Of a stretch of DNA of 64,000 bases, positions 34,390 to 46,529 are shown in pieces. Position 1 is the stretch's first letter, and every line of letters starts with the position of its first letter. The stretch covers positions 24,503,911 through 24,567,910 of the forward strand of contig OV121085.1 in the NCBI GenBank assembly GCA_921293015.1, given 5' to 3'. Under the pieces are notes generated by a model. That model saw only the letters and a list, made by a program, of their open reading frames with translations. It searched no databases and was not told the DNA's origin. This DNA is from Phorcus lineatus (lineage: Eukaryota > Mollusca > Gastropoda > Trochida > Trochidae). The position numbers and the translations under genes are program-made.

Positions 34390-35545
34390 TAGAAGAAGGA
34401 ATTAATGACAAGAAAAAAAGAACTCATCAGTTTTTAGTGCAATGAATTAAGTAAAGGTTTAACATCGTGACATTATACAATTTATTGTTTGTATGATGCA
34501 AGTTACTAAATTGTATTTCATTCACGTCATGGAACTGTAGGTCCTTCGTTGTCATATATGATAACATAAACAATATGAATTAAGCAAATAAATAATCCAA
34601 ATGGATGTGTTAACACCGTTTCACTGCAGGCTTTATCTCCGTTGAACATCCCGACTTTGAATGAGATGAATGACAATTAACCCTGGATAATACCCTGTAT
34701 TGAGGGTCGTATTTGCTTTTACAAGGCATCCAGCATCAACCTATTTCAATATCTATATTTTATCACTGAGATGTTTCCTTAAGATGAAAGTTACTAAATT
34801 ACTCTAAATTCAAGTACCAATCTGCAATGTTTAAAAACTTTTTGAAAAAAAAAACATCTTTCAACTGTGCATTAAAACAAATGGTTATATCACTGTAATA
34901 CAGAGACTGATCTGAACTTAAAACTAATATAATAAAGCAAAATCTTAAGGACAACTTTTATGCTTTTATGAAGAATGCTGGGCAAAATGCACACCTCTCC
35001 CTAAGTATTCCATTTAAAAGGCCTCTTTCATCGGAATCGGAAACGGGGTTGTGCTAATTCCCTGCCACTTCGCCAATGATAAAAAGCACTCGTGGTCTGT
35101 CGTTATCATGTTTTTGTTTCCATGATTTGCTCATTTGCTAATTTTTCCAAAGATTTGGTCTTTTTCTTTACTTTGATTATGGGATATCATATGTCCATAC
35201 GGACATGTAGCAAAATTGGTGGTTTTGGTTGCTTCAATAACATCAAGCAATGCTTTGAAATGGGATAAATTTCAAAGTGACCTCATACGACATGTGATGG
35301 CTTTTCACCATTGAAATGAATAGCTATATTCTTGGTACAATCAGAACCTTAACCCCCCCCCCCCCCCCCCCCCCCCCATGAAGCCTCATGTTACCAATTA
35401 TCTTCAGTGACAGCTGAAAATGATTAGAGACACTATGGCAATCATATTTGCCAAGTTTAAACAATCATTACAGTTTATCGAGAAGTACCAAGTGTTGCTG
35501 AAATGTAAAATTTTAAACCTAATCTGTTTAGAACAGTATAAAGGT
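34390..35545. other. Intronic DNA, no gene seen
   Basis: Presumed intron of host gene X. Contains a 25-base poly-C run at 35353-35377 and no recognisable element. Confidence 0.5.
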
Positions 35546-35550
35546 ACAAA

Positions 35551-35912
35551 GGAGTGAGTGAGTTGGGATTTAACGTGCTTTGAACAATATTTCAGTTATT
35601 AAACACGTGGATGACAAGCATCCAAAAGAGAGTGGACAGATAAGGGAGAAAGGGATCGACAGGATGAGGGAAAAGACGGAAAGAAAGGCATAGTAAGAGA
35701 TAGACAACAGGTTTTAGAAGAACTCAAATTTGGTCTGGCTTCTACCCGTCGACCTGTACAGCGTGGGTGCCCCTACCAGGAGCATGTTAGCTCCAGCTGA
35801 CATAGCTCTCAGGGTCTCTGAAGCACGCAAACCACCACACCGCGATAAGGTATTGAGTCCAGTGGTGGCAGTATAAAGGAAAAGTGGAACATGTTTTTAA
35901 ACTTTTTTATGT
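35551..35912 (+). mobile_element. SINE-like interspersed repeat beginning GAGTGAGTGAGT
   Basis: Starts with GAGTGAGTGAGTTGGGATTT and AACGTGCTTTGAACAATATT, continues through a purine-rich stretch, and ends near AAACCACCACACCGCGATAA followed by GGTATTGAGTCC. It is the longest copy of this repeat class in the window. No coding capacity. Lies in an intron of host gene X. Confidence 0.55.
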
Positions 35913-36170
35913 ATTTATTATTTTTTGTTTCTAAAAATTGTTACAATAAGTGGAATACATAATGAAAAATAGTTGGTACAAAAAGTAAAATGACATTAGA
36001 GGTAATAAACCACCCACCCACCCGTCCCCCAACAAAAGATTGAAGATTCGTAACTCATTCATTAACTGTATAGTTTAAACCTTTTCATTTATTACATTAC
36101 ATTTATAATAATAATAATGATCTCAATTCTTGCTTAAAGTGTAACAATGGTGGTTTATTTGGCAGCTTAC

Positions 36171-36238
36171 ATTTATGTGATATTGAGCAAGTAAAAGTAA
36201 CAGGAGAAGATCAAAAGTATCATCAATTTCAAATGTAG
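36171..36238 (-). CDS. Internal exon of unrecognised host gene X (most upstream found)
   Basis: The minus strand has an acceptor (TTCTCTTGGCTGTTCAG), then 68 bases with one open frame (TFEIDDTFDLL followed by a leucine run and AQYHIN), and a donor AAT/GTAAGC. It enters in phase 1 and leaves in phase 0, matching the next exon at 34383. Short, so the support is mainly splice signals and phase. Earlier exons were not found; the gene start lies beyond. Confidence 0.45.
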
Positions 36239-36239
36239 C

Positions 36240-37070
36240 TGAACAGCCAAGAGAATCAGATCAAAATTTTGTATCACCAGAGTGTGCACACTTTAGTTCA
36301 ATTAATTTTGAGAATTGCTGCCCAAAGTGTTTACTTAAACTACAGTTCCAAGAAAGATGTAGATAGACTCAGGCTCCCTTCCACAAAATGCGCAAGGGTT
36401 GTAACAAAAGTGTATTCATTTGAAAAATTCTGTGGAGCTGTTTCAGTTGCATCCATCTTGATTTAGGACCAGGAGTGGTCTGAAATGAGTGGCATTATAA
36501 AAATATCATTCTAATTTGCGATATTTAAAGTTCTTCTTCACTTTTTTCAATTATCTTAAATTTTCCTCAGAGTTTTTTATTTGGAAATTACATTTATAAC
36601 TGTCCAATATTACCTCTGGCCTTTTCTCTATGTACAAGTATGTAGCTTTGAGATAAATTTACTTTCATATTGCTCTGACAATTCCATGAAACTCTAGAAC
36701 AAATTTATCTTGTAATATTTTGAACAAAATTGAGCAAGTGCCATAATGTTTCCACCATCATTCATAAGACCATAAATATTGACAGTATTATGTTCATGAA
36801 ACCTCCTGTTGTAATATGGTTCGCCATCTATAATTGTGTTTCCGTTATACAAAAGTGGTTACTGAAGGAAGTATTCATAAGTAATTGGTCTATCATTATG
36901 ATTAAATTTGTCAAAAGCATTTACAGTATTCTTCCAAAATTTATTGTGTGTAGAAAATGAGAGAATATACTAATGTTGAAGTGGATCTTAATATTGCAAG
37001 CTTCAGGAATAGTCGAAAAGTGTTCATCAACAGGCGTTACCACTTTCTTTCACAATCCAGTTGAAGTATC
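36240..37070. other. Unannotated interval
   Basis: The plus-strand open frame at 36269-36466 has a weak start context and no recognised motif; I leave it uncalled. No repeat ends seen. Confidence 0.4.
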
Positions 37071-37077
37071 GTTCTCA

Positions 37078-37406
37078 TCCTGCTACATCATCGTATATGA
37101 ATCCGCTCTCGCTCCTTCCTGATACCCTGACCTCTTTCGGGCTAAATCCCTCGTATGGCTGGCGGCTTGATATTCGTGTCTATGCTCACCGGTTATTATT
37201 TCAGCCAATGAAATGTCGTTAATTAAGAGCTTGAAGCTACTAGCTTGAAGTCAATGGATTTTTCCATCCAGGTTGTGTCGTTGTTGCTGAATGGGAGTCG
37301 TCTCATTGGCTGGTTAGATAGCTAGCAATACTAGGGTTTTGGCTCGAAAGAGGTCAGGATATTACGAAGGAGCGAGAGCGGGTTCGTTTACGCTGGCGTA
37401 GCAGGA
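37078..37406. mobile_element. MITE with about 80-bp terminal inverted repeats
   Basis: The left arm from 37078 (TCCTGCTAC..., CCGCTCTCGCTCCTTC, CCTGACCTCTTTCG) is complementary to the right arm ending at 37406 over about 80 bases with scattered mismatches. The spacer of about 170 bases is non-coding. Classic miniature inverted-repeat layout. No confident target duplication. Confidence 0.7.
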
Positions 37407-37849
37407 TGTATCTTCCAATCCAAGTTACTTTTAAAACATTAACATAGGCATGTATATCTATCATTCCCAAGCCATCTTCCAGAACTGAGTGAGATAAAGA
37501 AGTTTCAGTTTGGAAATCAACAATGACTTGATAATAGCAATTTTTCATAGCAGGGTAATAGTTTTTTCATTCATATCTTGATTACTTCGTCGTATCATAA
37601 ATCTTGCTTTCATTACGACACTGACTTTAATCAAAGCAAAAACGGAAGTCAAAGACTTTCTCCACATCTCCTTATAGCGTGGCTACATTAAACCTCTGAC
37701 TCCTGACCCCTAATAAGGGCTCTAGTGACAATGCCCTAAAACCAATTTGCATCTCCATCTCCAGAAGTAATTTGTAAAATAAATAGAAAGCCCTAAGTTT
37801 ACATAACAACTTGATGACCTGTTTGTGGGGGTGGGGGAACACCATGATT

Positions 37850-38826
37850 TAAAGGCCGGCATCCACCACTATACACGGTGTTGGCGTGGCCAAGTTGACC
37901 TGAAAACAAATACACCTTGAAGGGAAAAATTTAGGGTACCTACAGTGTATGTTCAAAGTGGAATAAATCAAAATCGTCTTACCGGAAAGTTATCATATTT
38001 ACACAATATATCCTTGACACTTCAAAGAAGGGGAATTCCTAAACATGTTTGATCCAAACTAAAAACTTAAAGAGTACTTTGACTGCATTTACTTTATTGT
38101 TTCCACATTTGAATTAACTCAGTAACTGTCACGTGACTAGATTCTTATCATTACCATACCAAACAAGTCTGCTAGTGGAGGAAAAGTTTCAATCACAGTG
38201 TCAGATTTCACTGCCTTCCCAGCCTAACTGGGAAATCAAAACCTCCCCCATCCCATATGTCTCCCAAATGTTTAGCTATGGTTGTGGGGATAAGCTATAG
38301 AGACTTATGAGTAAGGTTATGAAAAGATTATTGTGACAGGAAATGAATTTAGATAATTTTGTATAACTTTTGTCAAATACATCCAAACATTGTTACAAGA
38401 CTATGATTGTTTTGAACAATTTTTAACAAAATAACATAAGTACAGTTCCTTGTTAGGCCTATAGTTAATTCTTTAATTAAAGATCTCATTAAATTAGTGT
38501 TGGTCATCTCATTAAATATATAAAACTTAATATACCGATGATGACATCAGCTTATCACAAAAAATCAAACTTCATGTTTTATAACTTATGGTTTTTTCCC
38601 CCTGTTTATTATGCACTGAATCTGAATAGTCTACTACCAGCCACAAGTTGTAGTAAAGTTTTGTGACCTTTGTCCCTGCTGAGCTCTCACAGGCACCAAA
38701 AAACCGTTACTGCCCTGTCAGTCAAACAGTGATTATATCTTCCGTTTATGGAATCAACCAATCAGAGTAAAGATGACAAAGATAAGAAACCCATGGGTTT
38801 TTTGGAGGTATGGATCCCGGCCTTTA
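37850..38826. mobile_element. Possible TA-flanked non-autonomous element
   Basis: TAAAGGCCGGCATCCA at 37850-37865 is complementary to TGGATCCCGGCCTTTA at 38811-38826 with one mismatch. Both tips include TA, consistent with a TA target duplication as made by Tc1/mariner-type elements. The interior is non-coding. The inverted match is short, so chance or unrelated boundaries are possible. Confidence 0.35.
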
Positions 38827-39247
38827 CTGATCAACTACCCTTGTCTGTTTTTCTCAGTTACAGAAAAGAATTTAAGTTACACGATTCATAATCTTGGCCA
38901 CTAATCTAAGATGTTCCAGCTCACATTATTGTAGATACTGTGATATGAAAAAAACATGAGTGATTGTTATAATAGGTTAATACTTGCCCATTGAAACCTC
39001 ATTCATTAGCAACAATATATATATCTATATACCCAGTGGTGAACATGGATCTACAATTATGTTGCCAAAACTTTCTTGATAACATGTCATTATAATGTTT
39101 TTTAATGTAGATGGTACTGCTGTGAAATATTTGTGACTTTTTGTTTATACATGAATTTCTGCAGTAATTCCAACTACTTACGTTAATTATTATAACTTTT
39201 GTGAATTTTAAGCTCACCAGGAACCTTTGTATTTCAGTGTAACAAAG

Positions 39248-39339
39248 AAAAAAGAACAATCGATATGGAAGAGGGGTAATCAGGTTTGCTGGAGAAAAAA
39301 GGTTGCATCTGATGAGTGATAAAGATTCGGTGAGAAAAG
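39248..39339 (+). CDS. Candidate exon of a plus-strand gene (Y)
   Basis: A plus-strand open frame reads RYGRGVIRFAGEKRLHLMSD then KDSVRK and ends at the donor AAAAG/GTAAAT at 39340. It leaves one base, which joins the acceptor of the 40008 exon in phase. The 5' boundary is unclear: the best acceptor (TTTGTATTTCAG at 39238) would include an in-frame TAA, so a weaker downstream AG must be used. Family not recognised. Confidence 0.3.
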
Positions 39340-40007
39340 GTAAATAAGAATTGAGGAAAAGGGTTGGAAAAAACTTGATAGAGCAAGAATAAACTAAACC
39401 AGAACAAATAGTTCTTTATCCTGATGAATATGAGGGAAGCAAAATTCAATCACATCTACAAGCAAAGTGTTTACTTTTATTTTAGAGTATAAAAGCTCTG
39501 TAATTACTTTGTTTGAATTAAATGAAAAAACATCACTTGAATGCTGAAATCCTATGTAGCCATACCATGACCAGCAGATTATTATTGCATATTTTCTCAG
39601 ATATTTTCTTGAGAATTACAATTCTTTCATTTCTTTAACAAATCTTCAAACTCAGATGGTTATTCATTCAAAGAATGATTAGCCACAGAGCCAACGTAGT
39701 CTCCCCTGCATCTCCTCCATAAAATCCGATTTCCTAAGAAACCTTAAATATCTTGATTCTTTAATGCCAATTGTGTTTGTGAAATTGAGATGTAATAACT
39801 GTCTGTCTCCTGAAATAGCTTTGACTACATAATCGCATTGTTATTATCACATTTGTAATAAAATTTTAGTTTTGTTTAGATTTCTTTAAAGAAAAGGAGG
39901 TATAAAGTTTGAATTCCTTCAGTATTTTTTGTAAGTAATGAAATGGATTTATGTCTCTCTTTTTTTCCCTATTCATATAAAAACTCCATGATTTGATATT
40001 TTTTTAG

Positions 40008-40081
40008 ATTCAGATGTTGAGAAGAATGATGCAAGTCAAACTCATGATGAACAATTGCAACAACAAACATCTTGCGATTAA
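40008..40081 (+). CDS. Candidate terminal exon of plus-strand gene Y
   Basis: After the acceptor ATTTGATATTTTTTTAG the frame in phase with the 39339 donor reads DSDVEKNDASQTHDEQLQQQ and reaches TAA at 40079-40081. It is a short acidic, glutamine-rich C-terminus. A donor-like AAA/GTAAGA lies at 40104, so the exon may extend as spliced 3' UTR. Overlap with the likely span of minus-strand gene X lowers confidence. Confidence 0.35.
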
Positions 40082-40109
40082 TCATTCTCCAGTGGACTGA
40101 GCAAAGTAA

Positions 40110-41800
40110 GAAATTTTAAATTTTTGACAGAAATAATGTTGAAGATTTATCGATAGAACTTTTAGTTTGTCAAGCCTAAAAGGCGAGGATTGAATGATGC
40201 TTACAAACTTTTATAATAAATATTTGGTACATTTATATGAACCAACTTTTGAGCTCTATGATGAAAGTGTAAACATTCTAAGATTTTCATCTGTTTTTAA
40301 TGATTTGTAATTATCAGTTGACAACTTAATTGGACATCTAAATTTGACAAGATAGCCTTATAATTGTGGGTGTCTAACATTTTCATATTTTCAACTTCTT
40401 CAAAACTCCATTTAGTGGAAATTTGTACTTTTGGTTAAGGCCTGATACATTATATGATGAATGCCTGAACTATAATTTTGTCTGTTGACATTGATAATGA
40501 CAGTTGATAACAAGGAAAAAACACTAACAGAGTATGGACAACATTCATCATATTGCAATGACATATAAATTTTATGGACATACTGATATATACTACTAAA
40601 GGAATGTTATTTGTTGCTTTATTTCAGTAGAATACTGAATCTGTATGGGGAAAGAGCGGTGACTGTAATATTGAACCTGAATTTTTGGACCGCGGCAAGA
40701 TCATCATCATCATCGACAAATGATACACATCATCAGCTTGATATCTAGCTAAAGGATTTTAAATTGACTTACTATATTCAGCGTAATTTACAACTGTAAA
40801 ATCCCAAGACTTGTAATTTATAGCCCTCTTGTCCTTCCGTGCATCCTGAATCTTCAAATTAGGAAATTTGGTATGAATGTTACCTTAGGGGTCTTGATGT
40901 GACCAAACACAGCAATAGTTTATTGCTTTATTTCTTTTCCAGAGCATTCCTCAAAAAGTATTTGACTTGGAAACTTCAAATTTAGTATGAATGCCAATTA
41001 CAAAATATTATTTTTGATGGAGTTATCTTTATATGAATGTTTAATTAACATGGAACAAATCTCTTATCTGATGCCACAATGGAAATGTGACATCTAGAAA
41101 AAAACAACTTTTAGTTGTTTTATGCACATTGATTCTTGAATGAGTGTGAAAACCATTTCCCAAATATTGTGTTTATCAGAGTTATGGCCCTTGAATATGT
41201 AATTGAACTCGGTGATAATGATTGGTCTGATGCTCCAATTCAGAAAAGTTTCCTCAGAAACTGATACATCTAAACGAATGACATATTTGGTTACGGGCAC
41301 ATCTGATGATACTCTAAAGTAACAGCCCTTGAAGCCCTTGAGGTTTGAATTTCAAATGAGGACATTTTTTTCCATTGACCTTTACATTGATCCAAAAGGC
41401 CTAGAAAGCCAAAATCATGTGTAGTGACTATAAGGAATTATAATTTACAGATTTGGTTACCCTTGACCTATAATAAGCCTTGAGGGGCCACACCCAAAAT
41501 AACTAATTTACATTATTATATCACTTTATTACATAGTAGAATTCTCTGATTAGATTTTTAAATTTTTTATTGGAATGAAGAGATGTCTATTTTCTTTTTA
41601 ATAAATCAGCTTGATAATGACTTAAAGTTAAACTCTTTTCAATGAAAATATTAAAAAGTATCTTGTTGTCTAGCCAGGATTTTCAACTTCTTTGGATTTG
41701 TTTGGTTCTGTGGAAAAGTGAACATTGTAGGATTTTTCATTTTGAATGAACTTATGATTTATATGGGTAATACATATTTTCAAAACTAGAAATGATTGAA
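40110..41800. other. Unannotated interval
   Basis: No exon or repeat recognised. AT-rich with frequent stops on both strands. Confidence 0.45.
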
Positions 41801-41910
41801 AAGAAATTTATCATCCAAAACTCTGTTCCACAGGAGATATCGCTTGTGGAAGATCAAGCTATATCTCCTAGGAGATATCCTTTTGGCAGTAGATTTTGAA
41901 CAATGCCCCT

Positions 41911-42015
41911 CTGACGTCAAGGATATGACATCACAGTTGTTTTACATCATCAAGTTATGACATCACAATACTATGACGTCATAAGCACTACGACGTCACA
42001 ATGCTATGACATCAC
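41911..42015. repeat. Cluster of six TGACRTCA-like motifs
   Basis: Variants of TATGACATCACAAT and TATGACGTCAT recur at 41911, 41924, 41956, 41972, 41989 and 42004. The perfect TGACGTCA copy is the binding site of CREB/ATF factors. It could be a decayed tandem repeat or a regulatory cluster; no promoter or exon was found next to it. Confidence 0.6.
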
Positions 42016-42089
42016 TCCACTTGGAGTCTGAGGGAAGCACGGTGTTCAGTAATGTTCATTCATTCATTCGTTGATAAAAGTAAAAATAT

Positions 42090-43155
42090 CCTCGGCAAGC
42101 CTCGGATATTTGTAACTTTCAACTCGTGTTGATATATTTGATATCAGAAGACACGAGGGTGAAATTCTATTTATCATCAAAAATCATTTTTCATTACATT
42201 CTCTATATATCATTGTAGTTTGAATTATTTGGATTTAGGCAACTCTATCTTCTTGTAAATCTTATGATGGTTTTTGACAGTTATTTTGAGTCATTGACAT
42301 CTGGATGGATATGTCATATTTTGATGACTTCTATCGATTAAACTTCAGTTTCATAGAAAAATATCTTTTATTTAAAATGAAACTTTTGCTAAAATTCAGC
42401 TGAAATGTATAGGATTCATAGTTCAAGTTCAAACGTTCAGTATTTATATTTGCAGAAATGCGGTGGAAATCATGAGGATTTTATTGTTTGAATTTCCATT
42501 GGCAGAAACCATGCAGAAAGTGGGTAACTGAAACTGGACGGAAACTTTATGGATAGAACTTCACTGAGGATCCATGGTCTTTAAGCTATCATTTAAGCAA
42601 TATAAAATTTCATAAAACATACTCCGTGTCACTTTAAAATGCCTATTTGCAACCTTACAAAACATGCTATACTCTAATGTAGATTAAAAACACGGACGTT
42701 ATCAGTAAAGCGGTTATACATCTGAATCCATTTTTCTACATGAAATCGTAAGGGGAAAAGGAATGTTATTTCTATTTTGTTCCTATCAATAAGCAGTAAC
42801 CATCGACAGTAAATGGATTACCTCTCTGTTGATATCTTAAATGATTGAAAGCATATGTGAATAACATCTCACTGCGTACATGTCATTGTGACTGAGCTGT
42901 AACAAAATTATAATACAATAATAATACAGTTTAAGGGAATCTTTGAAGATACCTCCTCAGTATTTCAATCAAATTAGGAAACGGTTATGAAACTGGTACG
43001 TGTTATTAATGTCAGATGGAAAATCATAAAGCTTTCTTTAAAAAATGTAATTCAACCTACTGTGAAAATCACAAAGCCCCCGTGAGCAACAAAGGTTATA
43101 AAGATATTAGAGCATTAGGTTATTAAGATTACATTTCAGACTGACTACAGGCGTC
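42090..43155. other. Unannotated interval with a small hairpin
   Basis: ATATCCTCGGCAAGCCTCGGATAT near 42093 is nearly self-complementary. Otherwise nothing recognised. Confidence 0.4.
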
Positions 43156-43160
43156 ACGGT

Positions 43161-43644
43161 TAAACAACCGCTTACCTCGATTTTATCACTTCTCGATTTT
43201 CGTTCAAAGATTTTTCAACAAAATAAGAATTGGGCTTGATTTTTTAAATTTTTTCCAATAAACACCTTTAACTAGCCTTTCATTAAGACAGCGTAATTAT
43301 CGGTTGTGAAAAAACCACCTGGGCTAGGGGCCATAAAATTCGCGCGGGCGTGACGTAATAAACAGACTGTACATAGTGGCGCATCATTATTTCAACTGAA
43401 ATAATGCCTTAAATAATTGTTTAATTACCATTGATTTGGATATCTTTTTTACACCAAACGCCAAACATCGTCAAATGATTTATCTGAGTGGAAAACATTC
43501 ACTGAAAATCGTTAATTGGCGGTGTTTTTCTGTGATATTGTTATGATAAATGTATAGATCACGAGGCAATGATTCTGTTTATGACGTTTAGAGAGTGTGA
43601 CCAGTCATGCATTCACTGGTTTGTGGCCAGATAGATCTAAGCGG
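43161..43644 (-). repeat. MITE-like repeat, copy 2 of inverted pair
   Basis: Reverse complement of 20777-21119, with an additional segment of about 150 bases at 43257-43406 (more GC-rich, including GCGCGGGCGTGACG). Either that segment was inserted here or was deleted from the other copy. Confidence 0.8.
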
Positions 43645-44404
43645 TCCTTAAAAATAGCATTCAAAAACGGCTTTCATTACCAAACTGAACATATTTGAGT
43701 AGCGACCTTTTACGCACTATACAATATTGTAATCAGACATTCATACATTCCAAAGAAAATACTTAAATATGTTTGTGGTTATGTAAACTTTAACTTACAT
43801 AACTAATTTTCAAAACTCATTCAATACTGCACTCTCTTCACGGCTCAACGCCTGGTCACTGGTACGCGTACCAGAAGCTGCTGGCCAATTAACACCAGGA
43901 ATAAGGGATGAGGAACGAACGGAAATTGTCTAGCCATGTCAAGAACTATAAAATCTTCATCGTTTTATTGTGTCATAAAGGTCAAATAGGAAATGAAGGT
44001 GGACGATAAGAATTAATTATAGTACGTTACATAAGTGATTTGTTTCATTCAGTTTTGTATCTCTCTGTTTGGTATCGTCCCAAAACGCAGAACCGTAAAA
44101 CGCAGAACAGTTAAAACACAACCACATTCTACTGTAATGGAATGACCTAAATAAAAACAGTTACAGGTTGTTGCTTTAAGCATTTATTTTGCATAAATGT
44201 TCATTAATATGATTAGAATGAGATTTACTGCATTTATACAAAATAAACACACAAAATATGATGTATTTAAAACTAACTTGTTCTTTTATAACAGTTTATA
44301 CATGTTCATTGGCCAAGATTTCATAATAAAGATCAATTGGTTTTATCCAAATGTATGTTGTTCCAATCCGTTACTACTCAGTATTACCAACAAACATATA
44401 GCAT

Positions 44405-45740
44405 GGAGGAAGACTGATATACCTTCTCTCAAGAAAAGTTTATGAAGCAAACACACTCAGTGATTTAAAATCTCTGCTGAAAATTATTTAAATAAATAGC
44501 AATTATTTAGATCGGCTCTGAAAATATGGGGTTTTAAATACAGAGATGCTATCGAAAGAATCCAAACAACATATTTAAAAAAAGGTTCCTCAAAGTCGGA
44601 AAATATGCCTCTAACAAAGCTATTCTTGGTGAGCTGGGACGTCTTCCTCTGAACGTGCTTACTCAGGCTAAAGTTATCAAGCTATGGTTTAGACTGCTGC
44701 ATATGACTCCAAATCGCTACCCTTTTCAAGCGTATAAAATGCTTAAAACAGGATTAACTGGGCTTCAAATGTTAGAACGATTTTGTTCCAGAATGGCTTC
44801 TCACACGTGTGGTTTAACCAAGGATGCGAAGATGAAAAATTATTCTTGACTATCTTCCAACAGCGACTCAAGGATATTGGACACCAAACTTGGCATAGCG
44901 ACATTTCTACATCAAAATATCTAAACCGTTACTCACAATTCAAATACGATCTTCATTTTGAGCCCTACATCACAGAACTAAAAAGTAAAACTCTCATACG
45001 CGCTCTCTGCAAATTCCGAATTGCGCATAATAATCTTAAGATAAACGTTCTATGTAATAAAGAAGTGCCTATTGAAGACCTTTACTGTTCATCGTGCCAA
45101 TCTCATCAAATAGAAGACGAAAAACATATATTTTTTCCTGCGAAAAGTATAATCACTTTCGTGAAGCATACCTCATCCAACTTGAAAAGGTCTACAACGG
45201 CCCCCTATTCCTCAACAACATTCTAAGCTCTAAGCATCCACATGTTATATTTATCACCGCTGTCTTTATTCACAAAATATTCTCTTCCAGGTACAACTAA
45301 TATGAACGACCACTGTCCATGTAAATCGTAAATCATGTAACTGTATTATGGGCCATATGGCCAACATTACGGAATAAATCTGTCTGTCTGTCTCTCTGTC
45401 AATTATTTAGATCTGAATGATGGAAGTCGTTTCTGTCAGATTATATACTGTCGGCTCAAGCTTAGATGTAGTGATCAAATAAAGTAGATAGACATATTTC
45501 AATCCAAAATTTGCTTTAGGGTACCACAATGAAGGTGTTGTACATTATCTGTAAGCATGTGAGTTGAATTCGGTTGTTAGTAATACTTAATTTTTCTATG
45601 AAAACTGTGTAACACGGAACACATCAAGAAATATGATGTCAGTATGAACATGTAGTCAAGTCCCTTCACCAATATATCATAAATGCTAAACCCTTTGATA
45701 GGTAATTCTAATAATTAACATAAACATGAACATCAGCAAA
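44405..45740 (+). mobile_element. LINE-A relic, split by a nested LINE
   Basis: Two halves match the intact-length family member at 52.4-55.7 kb. The left half (44405-44513) matches its IPSLKK segment and its AAATCTCTGCTGAAAA region with a deletion between. The right half (45400-45740) matches 55308-55650, including GGAAGTCGTTTCTGTCAGAT and CACAATGAAGGTGTTGTACA. The halves are separated by the LINE-B insertion. Heavily mutated and short. Confidence 0.8.
44514..45399 (+). mobile_element. LINE-B, 5'-truncated copy with TCTG tail
   Basis: The insertion is flanked by the 14-base direct repeat CAATTATTTAGATC (44500-44513 and 45400-45413), a target-site duplication. It encodes the ORF2 C-terminus: YASNKAILGELGRLPLNVL near 44605, VIKLWFRLLHM, TLIRALCKFRIAHNNLK near 44990, and a CSSCQSHQIEDEKHIFF zinc-knuckle-like motif near 45090. 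The tail reads ATGGGCCATATGGCC, GGAATAAA, then TCTG repeats. One frameshift near 44830. Younger than the LINE-A copy it splits. Confidence 0.9.
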
Positions 45741-45744
45741 TTAA

Positions 45745-46205
45745 AATTCTTCTTGAATCATACTTTTCGGGAATAAAAAAAATGTTTAAACTTTTAAACC
45801 ATACCATGGAGGATGAAACTATTCAACATTATTTTGATCGAATCTTGAATATGTTGTCACAGTGTTTTACACTCGGTATATGAACATACACCTTGGAGGC
45901 TTACTGTGACGCTCTAGTGCTGTGTGAGTGGACAGCAGCATGGCTCTTTGAATTATGTTGTCAAATAATACGACGCGAAAAATATGAGCATAACTTCAAA
46001 TAAAAAAAATACTTCCTAAGAACTATCCCATAAAAAGACATACATAATTTGTTTGTAATTTGGCCAACCCCAATTAAGCCGATAAATTGAACAAATTAGT
46101 AAAGGTGTTTCAGCAGTAAGACTATAGATCGAGTATACTATTTTCACGCCCAAAACATTGTAGTCCATGTACATGTAGTACATGTAGTAAGCGCGCATAC
46201 TTTAA
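45745..46205. other. Unannotated interval
   Basis: No recognised gene or repeat. Ends at a candidate first exon. Confidence 0.4.
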
Positions 46206-46211
46206 ACAAAC

Positions 46212-46314
46212 ATGACGGCGAGGGAAAAGAAAAGCATATTTCTTTTCAACGACAAACCAGAACGGCGTCAAGTTGATGTGAACGGACGTGTTTCTAATCG
46301 CGGAAAAAAACAAT
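46212..46314 (+). CDS. Candidate first coding exon
   Basis: The ATG at 46212 (context AAACATGACGG) opens MTAREKKSIFLFNDKPERRQ, then VDVNGRVSNRGKKQ, followed by a consensus donor AAT/GTGAGT at 46315. The hydrophilic, basic sequence is protein-like. No downstream exon was found; the next kilobases are mobile-element sequence. The frame alternatively runs on to a stop at 46413. Family unknown. Confidence 0.35.
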
Positions 46315-46529
46315 GTGAGTTTTTCAGCAAAATAGTAAAGAAATCCTACAGTACAGGTTCTAAACATGAAATATATGTAACAAAGACATTCATGTATGAA
46401 ACATCTGCTTTTTGAAAGATGATCTTTAACAGAGTGGATTTTGATGGATTGTACTGATTGTACAGTGTGAATGTCTACATCGATTTTCAACTTTGATTTT
46501 CCGAGATTGTTCCCTTATTTTGTATTCAT

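Noticed and set aside
39310..39340. Second hammerhead ribozyme at CTGATGAG
   Set aside because: The core heptamer occurs but no proper stem II and GAAA with complementary flanks follow.
46122..46490. 122-codon minus-strand frame
   Set aside because: No known motif, overlaps a better plus-strand candidate exon, and composition is like that of the antisense of a coding segment.
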